Shown piece after piece: positions 1-6,763 of a stretch of 13,770 nucleotides of DNA. A program made the translations under genes and the position numbers. Origin of the DNA: Lacrimispora sp. 210928-DFI.3.58 (GTDB taxonomy: Bacteria; Bacillota; Clostridia; Lachnospirales; Lachnospiraceae); contig NZ_JAJCIC010000059.1 of assembly GCF_020554865.1 (NCBI RefSeq), positions 1-13,770 of the forward strand. The letters run 5' to 3'. The notes under the pieces are model-generated. The model was not told the DNA's origin. It searched no databases and worked only from the letters and a program-made list of their open reading frames with translations. Each line of letters starts with the position of its first letter. Position 1 is the first letter of the stretch.

Positions 1-9
1 GCGATAAAT

Positions 10-47
10 GTAGAAAAGTCCGAGCTCTCGCTCGGGACTTTGTCTAC
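10..47. other. Imperfect hairpin upstream of terminator
   Basis: Bases 10-25 pair with 30-47 around a TCTC loop; the stem is GTAGA/TCTAC, AAAGTCC/GGACTTT and GAGC/GCTC, interrupted by two single-base bulges on the 3' side. It lies just before the terminator at 54-82, so it is probably the 3' end of an upstream transcript or a small structured RNA. Frame 1 could also be read as the last 17 codons of an upstream gene ending at the TGA at 52-54, but the strong pairing makes a non-coding structure at least as likely. Confidence 0.4.
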
Positions 48-53
48 AGTCTG

Positions 54-82
54 AGAAATGCGCTTCGGCGCATTTCTTTTTT
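54..82 (+). terminator. Rho-independent terminator with UUCG tetraloop
   Basis: GAAATGCGC (55-63) pairs perfectly with GCGCATTTC (68-76) around a TTCG loop, and six T residues follow (77-82); A54 can also pair with T77. This is a classic intrinsic terminator for a transcript entering from the left, and it insulates the liv operon. Confidence 0.9.
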
Positions 83-196
83 CGTGAGCCGAAAGATAAA
101 AACGAAAAAATTTAGCTTTTATTGCCAAATCACCGAAAAAAATTTAGTTCAATTCTGCTGAATCTACAAAAAATCCTTAGAATCTTCACGAAAAGG

Positions 197-225
197 TTGA
201 CAATCCCATCTGAACTACCTATAAT
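197..225 (+). promoter_or_regulatory. Sigma-A promoter of the liv operon
   Basis: TTGACA (197-202) and TATAAT (220-225) both match the vegetative consensus exactly, with a 17-bp spacer. Transcription would start near 232, giving a leader of about 40 bases with GAGGAGG at 255-261. No good CodY box or riboswitch fold was seen, so any leucine control is not visible here apart from the A-tract repeats upstream. Confidence 0.93.
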
Positions 226-270
226 ATAGAACAGCTTTAAATTGAAAAAGCAAAGAGGAGGAATGTAATT

Positions 271-1506
271 ATGAAGAAGAGATTTTTAAGTCTTGGACTT
301 GCAGCTATCATGGCAGCATCTTTAACAGCCTGTGGCGGCGGTTCTAAAACAGAAACAACAGCAGCACCTGCAGCAGCAGAGACAACAGCAGCAGCTGAGG
401 GCGAGACTGCAGAGGCAGCCGAGGGCGAGACTCAGGCAGCAGGCGGTGTATTCAAGATCGGCGGCATTGGCCCCATCACCGGAGGCGCAGCTGTGTACGG
501 TATCGCTGTACAGCACGGCGCTGAGATCGCAGTAAAGGAGATCAACGCAGCAGGCGGCATCAACGGCTGCCAGGTTGAGTTCCAGTTCCAGGATGATGAG
601 CATGACGCAGAGAAGTCTGTTAACGCTTACAATACCTTAAAGGACTGGGGCATGCAGGCTCTGGTAGGAACCGTTACATCTGCTCCCTGTATCGCAGTTG
701 CAGATAAGTCCGCAGCAGACAACATGTTCCAGATCACACCATCCGGCTCTGCCGTAGAGTGTGCAGCAAATCCAAACGTATTCCGCGTATGCTTCTCTGA
801 TCCTGACCAGGGTGCAGCTTCCGCTACATACATCGGCGAGAACAAGCTGGCAACCAAGGTGGCAGTGATCTATGACAGCTCTGACGTATACTCCAGCGGT
901 ATTTACGAAAAGTTTGCTCAGGAGGCTTCAAACCAGGGCATCGAGATCGTAGCAGCAGAGGCATTTACAGCTGACAGCAACAAGGACTTCTCCACACAGC
1001 TTCAGAAGGCAAAGGACGCCGGCGCTGAGCTGGTATTCCTGCCGATCTACTATACAGAGGCTTCCCTGATCTTACAGCAGGCTTCCACCATGGGCTTTGA
1101 GACTCAGTTCTTTGGATGCGATGGTATGGACGGTATCCTTCAGGTTGAGAACTTTGACGTAAGCCTGGCAGAGGGCCTGATGCTCTTAACACCATTCGCA
1201 GCAGATGCAACAGACGACCTGACTGTAAACTTTGTAAAGAGCTACCAGGATGCTTACGGCGAGATCCCGATCCAGTTCGCAGCAGATGCTTACGATGCAG
1301 TATATGCTATCAAGGCAGCTATCGAGGATGCAGGCGCAACACCGGATATGTCCGCAAGCGATCTGTGTGATGCGATCAAGGCTTCCATGCTGAACATCAA
1401 GTTAGACGGCTTAACCGGTGAGGAGATGACCTGGACCGAGGATGGTGAGCCACACAAGGCTCCTAAGGCTGTTAAGGTTGTTGACGGCTCTTACGCAGCA
1501 ATGTAA
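271..1506 (+). CDS. livJ: Branched-chain amino acid ABC transporter substrate-binding lipoprotein
   Basis: Extracellular binding protein that captures leucine, isoleucine or valine (or a related amino acid) and delivers it to LivHM. The 411 residues start with a lipoprotein signal peptide: MKKR, a hydrophobic core, and the lipobox LTAC with Cys21 as the lipidation site. Residues 22-57 are a low-complexity Gly/Thr/Ala/Glu tether containing two AEGET blocks. From about residue 58 (VFKIGGIGPITGG) it reads as a type I periplasmic-binding fold (Peripla_BP_6), with typical segments such as GAEIAVKEINAAGGING and a late QFAADAYDAVYA. The start at 271 has GAGGAGG nine bases upstream. First gene of the operon, followed by a strong stem before livH. 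The exact ligand cannot be told from sequence; other amino acids or amides are possible. Confidence 0.93.
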   Translation: MKKRFLSLGLAAIMAASLTACGGGSKTETTAAPAAAETTAAAEGETAEAAEGETQAAGGVFKIGGIGPITGGAAVYGIAVQHGAEIAVKEINAAGGINGCQVEFQFQDDEHDAEKSVNAYNTLKDWGMQALVGTVTSAPCIAVADKSAADNMFQITPSGSAVECAANPNVFRVCFSDPDQGAASATYIGENKLATKVAVIYDSSDVYSSGIYEKFAQEASNQGIEIVAAEAFTADSNKDFSTQLQKAKDAGAELVFLPIYYTEASLILQQASTMGFETQFFGCDGMDGILQVENFDVSLAEGLMLLTPFAADATDDLTVNFVKSYQDAYGEIPIQFAADAYDAVYAIKAAIEDAGATPDMSASDLCDAIKASMLNIKLDGLTGEEMTWTEDGEPHKAPKAVKVVDGSYAAM

Positions 1507-1537
1507 TGATATCAGAATCGCGTGTTTTGCGACCCAA

Positions 1538-1566
1538 AAGAGGGTTGTCGTTACGACAGCCCTCTT
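1538..1566 (+). promoter_or_regulatory. Intercistronic stem-loop between livJ and livH
   Basis: A 13-bp stem (1538-1550 with 1554-1566, one G-U pair) closes a TTA triloop. No T-run follows (GCAATATTATTT), so it is a poor intrinsic terminator. Similar stems after binding-protein genes stabilise the upstream message or partly attenuate the downstream genes, which would give more LivJ than membrane components. The role is inference. Confidence 0.75.
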
Positions 1567-1604
1567 GCAATATTATTTGAGACTTCAAACGAAGAGGTGT
1601 AGGT

Positions 1605-2486
1605 ATGGGTTTTTTAAACTATTTGATTAACGGCATCAGCCTGGGCAGTGTATATGCTATCATAGCTCTCGGATATACAATGGTTTATGGTATCGCCAAA
1701 ATGCTGAACTTCGCCCACGGCGATGTTATTATGATCGGAAGCTATGTTGTGTTCGTCACTGTCAGCTCCATGGGTTTTCCGCCTTTGGCAGGTGTATTGA
1801 TCGCAGTGGCGGCATGCACGGTCCTGGGAATGGTGATCGAGCGGGTGGCCTACAAGCCTCTGCGTGGTGCCTCACCTCTGGCTGTTCTCATAACAGCGAT
1901 CGGTGTCAGCTATCTGCTCCAGAATGTGGCCTTGCTGATTTTTGGCGCTGATACGAAGTCTTTTACATCGGTAGTTAAGATCCCGGCCCTAAAGCTGGCT
2001 GACGGACAGATGACGATCACAGGGGAGACCATTGTCACGATCCTTTCCTGTATCATCATCATGATCTGCCTTACTGCCTTTATCAACAAGTCAAAGGCAG
2101 GACAGGCCATGCTGGCTGTTTCTGAAGACAAAGGTGCAGCTACTCTTATGGGAATCAATGTAAATGGCACCATTGCCCTTACCTTTGCCATCGGCTCTGC
2201 CCTGGCAGCTATTGCAGGCGTGCTTTTGTGCTCAGCCTATCCGTCCCTTACTCCTTATACAGGCTCCATGCCCGGTATCAAGGCGTTTGTGGCCGCTGTA
2301 TTCGGGGGGATCGGCTCCATTCCGGGCGCATTTATCGGAGGAGTCCTGTTGGGAGTGATCGAGATCCTGTCAAAGGCTTATATCTCCTCACAGCTTTCGG
2401 ATGCCATCGTGTTTTCCGTGCTGATCATCGTACTGCTTGTGAAGCCCACCGGTATTCTGGGCAAAAAGATTAATGAGAAAGTGTAG
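1605..2486 (+). CDS. livH: Branched-chain amino acid ABC transporter permease LivH
   Basis: One of two inner-membrane permeases of the liv transporter; it pairs with LivM to form the channel and binds the LivG/LivF ATPases. The 293 residues are nearly all hydrophobic helices with short loops, as in the LivH family. Recognisable family segments are the N-terminal INGISLGSVYAIIALGYTMV, the LNFAHGDV motif, YKPLRGASPLAVLITAIGVS and the cytoplasmic EDKGAATLMGINV coupling-loop region, followed by a Gly-rich AVFGGIGSIPGAFIGGVLLG stretch. Ribosome binding site GAAGAGGTG at 1591-1599. The gene lies 98 bases after livJ and 8 bases before livM. Confidence 0.93.
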   Translation: MGFLNYLINGISLGSVYAIIALGYTMVYGIAKMLNFAHGDVIMIGSYVVFVTVSSMGFPPLAGVLIAVAACTVLGMVIERVAYKPLRGASPLAVLITAIGVSYLLQNVALLIFGADTKSFTSVVKIPALKLADGQMTITGETIVTILSCIIIMICLTAFINKSKAGQAMLAVSEDKGAATLMGINVNGTIALTFAIGSALAAIAGVLLCSAYPSLTPYTGSMPGIKAFVAAVFGGIGSIPGAFIGGVLLGVIEILSKAYISSQLSDAIVFSVLIIVLLVKPTGILGKKINEKV

Positions 2487-2494
2487 GTGCCGGT

Positions 2495-3568
2495 ATGAAG
2501 AGTACAGCAAAACGTAAACTGTTTATCAACAATATGATTACATATGCCATTGTAGTGATTGCCTATCTCATCATGCAGATACTCATCGGCGCAGGCCAGG
2601 TGTCCAGCCTGATGAAGGGACTGTTAGTTCCCTTCTGTATCTACGTGATCATGGCAGTATCCCTGAACCTGACAGTAGGCATCCTGGGAGAGCTGAGTCT
2701 GGGCCATGCAGGCTTTATGTGCGTGGGAGCATTTGCAGGAGCACTGTTCTCCAAGTGCGTAAAGGGCGCTATGGATCCCACGGTTGCCATGTTGATCGCC
2801 ATTGTGATCGGAGCAGTGGTAGCAGCCGTTTTCGGCGTGCTCATCGGCATTCCTGTTCTCCGTCTGAGAGGTGACTATCTGGCAATCGTGACGTTGGCTT
2901 TTGGCGAGATCATCAAGAACCTGGTAAATGCTGTCTACTTAGGACGTGATTCCCAGGGCTTTCATATTTCCTTTAAGGATTCTATTTCTTTGAACCTGGA
3001 GGAAGGGGGAGAAGTGCTGATCAAGGGCGCCCAGGGCATCACCGGCACGCCTCAGGCTGCTACCTTTACCATCGGAGTGATCCTGGTCATCATTACCCTG
3101 TTTATTGTCATGAATCTGGTAAATTCACGGACAGGGCGCGCCATCATGGCGATTCGTGACAACCGTATTGCCGCAGAATCCATTGGGATCAACATTACAA
3201 AGTACAAGCTTCTGGCGTTTTCCGTGTCAGCAGGACTGGCAGGTGTGGCCGGCGTTCTCTATGCCCATAACCTGACAACGCTGACCGCTCTTCCGAAGAA
3301 CTTCGGATATAACATGTCTATCATGATCCTTGTATATGTGGTATTGGGCGGCATCGGAAGCATCCGAGGCTCTGTGATTGCCACCGTTGTCCTGTATCTC
3401 CTCCCTGAGATGCTGCGAGGCTTAAGCAATTACCGCATGCTCATGTATGCGATCGTTCTGATCCTTGCTATGCTGTTTAACTCTGCGCCCCAGTTCGTTG
3501 TGTTCAGAGAACGCATTGCTGAAAGCTTAAGCAGAAAAAACAAGAAACCGGCAAAGGAGGCAGCATAA
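2495..3568 (+). CDS. livM: Branched-chain amino acid ABC transporter permease LivM
   Basis: Second permease subunit of the liv channel. At 357 residues it falls in the usual LivM range. Multiple transmembrane segments are visible, with family marks LTVGILGELSLGHAGFMCVG near residue 60, LRLRGDYLAIVTLAFGEIIK in the middle, and the coupling-loop sequence AIRDNRIAAESIGIN followed by KYKLLAFSVSAGLAGVAGVL. The C-terminus is a short basic cytoplasmic tail (SRKNKKPAKEAA). The start is only 8 bases after the livH stop and its likely ribosome binding site, AGGTG at 2485-2489, overlaps that stop, which implies coupled translation. One base separates it from livG. Confidence 0.92.
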   Translation: MKSTAKRKLFINNMITYAIVVIAYLIMQILIGAGQVSSLMKGLLVPFCIYVIMAVSLNLTVGILGELSLGHAGFMCVGAFAGALFSKCVKGAMDPTVAMLIAIVIGAVVAAVFGVLIGIPVLRLRGDYLAIVTLAFGEIIKNLVNAVYLGRDSQGFHISFKDSISLNLEEGGEVLIKGAQGITGTPQAATFTIGVILVIITLFIVMNLVNSRTGRAIMAIRDNRIAAESIGINITKYKLLAFSVSAGLAGVAGVLYAHNLTTLTALPKNFGYNMSIMILVYVVLGGIGSIRGSVIATVVLYLLPEMLRGLSNYRMLMYAIVLILAMLFNSAPQFVVFRERIAESLSRKNKKPAKEAA

Positions 3569-3569
3569 C

Positions 3570-4328
3570 ATGGCATTACTGGAAGTTAAAAATTTGAGCA
3601 TTTCCTTTGGCGGATTAAAGGCAGTGGATACCTTCCATGTGGATATTGAAAAGGGTCAGCTGTACGGCCTGATCGGACCGAACGGTGCGGGTAAGACCAC
3701 GGTATTCAACCTTTTGACAGGCGTGTATAAGCCGGATGCGGGAAGCATTGTGCTGGATGGCGTGAACATCACCGGGAAGAAGACCATTGAGATCAACCAG
3801 GCAGGTATAGCCAGGACCTTCCAGAATATCCGCCTTTTTAAAGAGCTGTCTGTGCTGGACAATGTAAAGGCAGGACTTCACAACCACCACAAATATTCTA
3901 CAGTCACCGGGATCTTCCGCCTTCCGGTCTACTATAAGGTGGAGAAGGAGATGGATGAAAAGGCCATGGAGCTCCTGAAGGTATTTGGCCTGGATAATGA
4001 GTGCGATTTCAAGGCGTCCAACCTGCCCTACGGTAAGCAGAGAAAGCTGGAGATCGCCAGGGCCCTGGCCACAGACCCGAAGCTCCTTCTGCTGGATGAG
4101 CCGGCAGCCGGCATGAATCCCAATGAGACGGCAGAGCTGATGGACACCATCCGCTTTGTGCGCGATACATTTGATATGACGATCCTGCTCATTGAGCATG
4201 ACATGAAGCTGGTAAGCGGCATCTGTGAGCGTCTGACAGTCCTGAATTTCGGACAGGTGCTGTGTGAGGGCGTCACCAGCGACGTGCTCCACAATCCAGA
4301 GGTCGTAAAAGCATATCTTGGCGAATAG
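3570..4328 (+). CDS. livG: Branched-chain amino acid ABC transporter ATPase LivG
   Basis: Cytoplasmic ATPase that powers the LivHM permease together with LivF. The 252 residues hold a complete nucleotide-binding domain: Walker A GPNGAGKT at 36-43, Q-loop Gln85 in ARTFQNIRLF, signature LPYGKQ at 152-157, Walker B LLLLDE ending in Asp176-Glu177, then the family tag PAAGMNPNET and a switch His in LLIEHDMKLV. The signature departs from LSGGQ in the way LivG proteins commonly do (LAYGQQ in enteric forms). Ribosome binding site AAAGGAGG (3553-3560) lies inside the end of livM; the stop of livM and this start are one base apart. Confidence 0.94.
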   Translation: MALLEVKNLSISFGGLKAVDTFHVDIEKGQLYGLIGPNGAGKTTVFNLLTGVYKPDAGSIVLDGVNITGKKTIEINQAGIARTFQNIRLFKELSVLDNVKAGLHNHHKYSTVTGIFRLPVYYKVEKEMDEKAMELLKVFGLDNECDFKASNLPYGKQRKLEIARALATDPKLLLLDEPAAGMNPNETAELMDTIRFVRDTFDMTILLIEHDMKLVSGICERLTVLNFGQVLCEGVTSDVLHNPEVVKAYLGE

Positions 4329-4342
4329 GAGGAGAGGAACAT

Positions 4343-5053
4343 ATGGCTATGTTGGAAGTCAGGAACCTGGAAGTGTACTATGGGGTTATCCAGGCTCTGA
4401 AAGGAATCTCCTTTGATGTAGAACAGGGAGACATTGTTGCCCTTATCGGCGCGAACGGTGCCGGAAAGACTACCACCCTTCATACGATCACAGGCCTCCT
4501 TCCCGCAAAGGAGGGCAAGATCATATACGAGGGAACTGATATCACAAAGGTCCCAGGTCATAAGCTGGTAAAGATGGGCATTGCCCACGTGCCGGAGGGA
4601 AGGCGCGTATTTGCCAACCTGACCGTGCTGCAGAACCTGAAAATGGGCGCTTACACAAGAACAGATAAGAATGAGGTGGAGGAGACTTTAAAGCTTGTCT
4701 ATGGACGCTTCCCCCGTCTGGAGGAGCGCAAGAACCAGCCTGCCGGTACTCTCTCAGGAGGTGAGCAGCAGATGCTTGCCATGGGCCGTGCGCTTATGAG
4801 CCACCCCAGGATGATCGTTATGGATGAGCCTTCCATGGGCCTGTCGCCTATCTATGTGAATGAGATCTTTGATATCATCCAGAAGATCAACGGAGACGGC
4901 ACCACCGTACTTCTGGTAGAGCAGAACGCGAAGAAGGCCCTTTCCATTGCAAATAAGGCGTATGTTCTGGAAACAGGAAATATTGCCTTGAGCGGCGATG
5001 CCAAGGAGCTTATGAATAATGACCAGGTAAAGAAGGCTTACTTAAGCGAATAA
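4343..5053 (+). CDS. livF: Branched-chain amino acid ABC transporter ATPase LivF
   Basis: Partner ATPase of LivG; the two form the nucleotide-binding pair of the transporter. The 236 residues contain Walker A GANGAGKT at 36-43, the LivF-type HVPEGRRVF segment near 82-90 where most ABC proteins have the Q-loop, a canonical LSGGEQ signature at 137-142, and Walker B with Asp161-Glu162 followed by PSMGLSP. The start at 4343 has AGGAGGAG at 4327-4334, overlapping the livG stop; an in-frame ATG two codons later is a less well-spaced alternative. Last gene of the operon; the inverted repeat at 5066-5109 follows its stop. Confidence 0.94.
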   Translation: MAMLEVRNLEVYYGVIQALKGISFDVEQGDIVALIGANGAGKTTTLHTITGLLPAKEGKIIYEGTDITKVPGHKLVKMGIAHVPEGRRVFANLTVLQNLKMGAYTRTDKNEVEETLKLVYGRFPRLEERKNQPAGTLSGGEQQMLAMGRALMSHPRMIVMDEPSMGLSPIYVNEIFDIIQKINGDGTTVLLVEQNAKKALSIANKAYVLETGNIALSGDAKELMNNDQVKKAYLSE

Positions 5054-5058
5054 CCGAC

Positions 5059-5085
5059 ATATAGGAATACCCCCCTGCATATATT
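5059..5085 (+). promoter_or_regulatory. Candidate sigma-E promoter for spoIVA
   Basis: CATATATT (5078-5085) matches the sporulation sigma-E -10 consensus CATACANT at seven of eight positions, and ATATA (5059-5063) lies 14 bp upstream where the -35 (KMATATT) is expected. spoIVA is a sigma-E gene in Bacillus and Clostridioides. The start point would fall near 5091, downstream of the left arm of the overlapping inverted repeat. The match is by eye only. Confidence 0.55.
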
Positions 5086-5110
5086 ATAAAAACATAGCAA
5101 GGGGGTATTT
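5066..5110 (+). terminator. Inverted repeat: liv terminator overlapping the spoIVA ribosome binding site
   Basis: AATACCCCC (5066-5074) pairs with GGGGGTATT (5101-5109), and after one mismatch TGC (5076-5078) pairs with GCA (5097-5099). TATTTTT follows the G-run, so this is a plausible but long-looped terminator for the liv operon. The right arm contains the spoIVA ribosome binding site AAGGGGG (5099-5105), which would be hidden in any transcript that reads in from livF. Confidence 0.6.
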
Positions 5111-5112
5111 TT

Positions 5113-6588
5113 ATGGATCAATTTCATGTATACAAGGATATCCAGGTCCGGACTGGAGGCGAGATCTACATCGGAGTTGTGGGACCGGTGCGCACAGGGA
5201 AATCCACCTTTATCAAACGGTTTATGGAGCTGCTCGTTCTGCCTGCCATGGAGGACGAGAATTTGAAGGCTATCAGCAGGGACGAACTTCCCCAGAGCGC
5301 TGCCGGAAAGACCATTATGACAACAGAACCCAAATTTATTCCAAAGGAGGCTGCCGGCATCAGTCTGGCAGACGGCATTGAGGCTAAGGTGAGACTCATT
5401 GACTGCGTTGGCTTCATGGTAGAGGGAGCAGCCGGACACATTGAAGGAGGCGAGGAGCGGCTGGTAAAGACACCCTGGTTTGACCATGAGATTCCCTTTA
5501 CCCAGGCCGCAGAGCTCGGTACCAGGAAGGTGATAAGCGATCATTCCACCATCGGCATTGTTGTCACCACAGACGGAACCATAGGGGAGCTCAGGCGTTC
5601 CGGCTACATAGGGGCAGAGAAGCAGACGGTCGACGAGCTGAAAAAGCTTGGAAAGCCTTTTGTGGTGCTTCTCAATTCCACAAAGCCCTATTCGGACGAG
5701 ACGGCCAGGCTGGCAAAGGAGATGGCGGAGGAATATGGCGTGTCTGTACTTCCGGTAAATTGTGAACAGCTGAAAAAGGATGATATTTTCCATATTTTAG
5801 AAAAAATCCTGAAGGAGTTCCCTGTGACGGAGTTGGACTTCCATATTCCCAAATGGCTGGAGATCCTTCCTTCCACCCATTGGCTGAAGGCTCAGGTCAT
5901 CCAGGCTGCAAAAAATGTAGTGCAGAAGGTAAACCACATGAAGGATGTGGCCGGGGAGCTGGCGGGGCAGAAGACAGATGCTATGAAATCCATGAATGTC
6001 CAGACCATGCAGATGGCAGACGGCTGTGTGGATATCCGGGTAGTGATGGATGACAGCTATTATTATCAGATATTGAGTGACTATGTAGGCCTTCCCATTG
6101 AAGGCGAGTACCAGCTGATGCAGACCTTAAGCAGCCTTGCCAATATGCAGAAGGAGTATGAGAAGGTAAAGAACGCCCTGGCCCAGGTGCGCTTAAAGGG
6201 CTACGGAGTGGTGACTCCGGAGCGCTCAGAGATCGTTTTAGATGAGCCCCAGGTGATCCGCCATGGCAATAAATACGGTGTGAAGATGAAGGCGGAGGCC
6301 CCCTCCATCAATTTGATCAAGGCCCACATCGAGACGGAGATCGCCCCCATTGTGGGAAGCGAGCAGCAGGCGCAGGACCTGATCGCATACATCAAGGAAA
6401 ATGCCAGGGAAAGCGATGACGGCATATGGAACACGAACATTTTTGGAAAATCCATTGAGCAGATCGTGGAGGACGGCATCCAGGCAAAAGTATCACAGCT
6501 CACAGAGGAATGCCAGCTAAAGCTCCAGGATACGCTTCAGAAGATCATCAATGACAGCAATGGAGGTATGATCTGTATTATTATTTGA
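5113..6588 (+). CDS. spoIVA: Stage IV sporulation protein A, spore coat morphogenetic ATPase
   Basis: ATPase that polymerises on the forespore surface to form the coat basement layer. Its 491 residues match the usual length of about 492 and the family is recognisable throughout: N-terminal YKDIQVRTGGEIYIGVVG, Walker A GPVRTGKS at 24-31 with Lys30, then DELPQSAAGKTIMTTEPKF, a Walker B-like LIDCVG, and HSTIGIVVTTDGTIG. The middle and C-terminal regions contain LDEPQVIRHGNKYGVKMKA and APSINLIKAH, and the protein ends in GGMICIII, like the conserved hydrophobic SpoIVA tail needed for localisation. Ribosome binding site AAGGGGG seven bases upstream. Its presence shows the host makes endospores. 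Expression is expected in the mother cell under sigma-E. Confidence 0.97.
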   Translation: MDQFHVYKDIQVRTGGEIYIGVVGPVRTGKSTFIKRFMELLVLPAMEDENLKAISRDELPQSAAGKTIMTTEPKFIPKEAAGISLADGIEAKVRLIDCVGFMVEGAAGHIEGGEERLVKTPWFDHEIPFTQAAELGTRKVISDHSTIGIVVTTDGTIGELRRSGYIGAEKQTVDELKKLGKPFVVLLNSTKPYSDETARLAKEMAEEYGVSVLPVNCEQLKKDDIFHILEKILKEFPVTELDFHIPKWLEILPSTHWLKAQVIQAAKNVVQKVNHMKDVAGELAGQKTDAMKSMNVQTMQMADGCVDIRVVMDDSYYYQILSDYVGLPIEGEYQLMQTLSSLANMQKEYEKVKNALAQVRLKGYGVVTPERSEIVLDEPQVIRHGNKYGVKMKAEAPSINLIKAHIETEIAPIVGSEQQAQDLIAYIKENARESDDGIWNTNIFGKSIEQIVEDGIQAKVSQLTEECQLKLQDTLQKIINDSNGGMICIII

Positions 6589-6628
6589 TACCCGCTTGAA
6601 CTTTAATTCTATAAAATGTTAATACTAT

Positions 6629-6658
6629 TTGCATTCTAAATGGGAACTGTGATATACT
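6629..6658 (+). promoter_or_regulatory. Promoter of the metallo-hydrolase/rnhA pair
   Basis: TTGCAT (6629-6634) and TATACT (6653-6658) are 18 bp apart, and TGA directly before the -10 (6650-6652) makes it an extended -10. The start would be near 6665, giving a leader of about 100 bases. That leader holds GAATTG-N5-CAATTC (6666-6682) and the palindrome CCAATATTGG (6706-6715), which may be operators. No clear terminator for spoIVA was seen between 6589 and 6628. Confidence 0.65.
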
Positions 6659-6763
6659 AAAGATAGAATTGACAGACAATTCATAAACAATACAGATAAA
6701 AATGTCCAATATTGGCCTGGGAGAGCCGCCGTGCCTATAGTGGATAAAGAGGGGAGAATGCAG

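Noticed and set aside
3..170. Open frame 3 through the left-edge hairpins
   Set aside because: It runs through an obvious terminator and an AT-rich non-coding stretch and shows no start or family resemblance within the window.
149..195. CodY-box candidates upstream of livJ
   Set aside because: The best stretches (around 150-164 and 181-195) match the 15-bp consensus poorly, with several mismatches in the core.
4023..4043. LPYGKQ instead of LSGGQ in LivG as a defect
   Set aside because: LivG proteins commonly carry a variant signature with Tyr and a changed first Gly; all other catalytic residues are present.
3615..4292. Long open frame on the minus strand opposite livG
   Set aside because: It is antisense to a well-conserved ATPase gene, shows no recognisable domain and is explained by codon bias of livG.
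5038..5793. Long minus-strand open frame opposite spoIVA
   Set aside because: It overlaps the strongly conserved SpoIVA N-terminal domain, is rich in Cys/His/Leu as antisense frames often are, and has no recognisable domain.
6731..6763. GTG at 6731 as the start of the beta-CASP RNase
   Set aside because: It has no ribosome binding site, and the conserved N-terminus begins at the ATG at 6764, which does.
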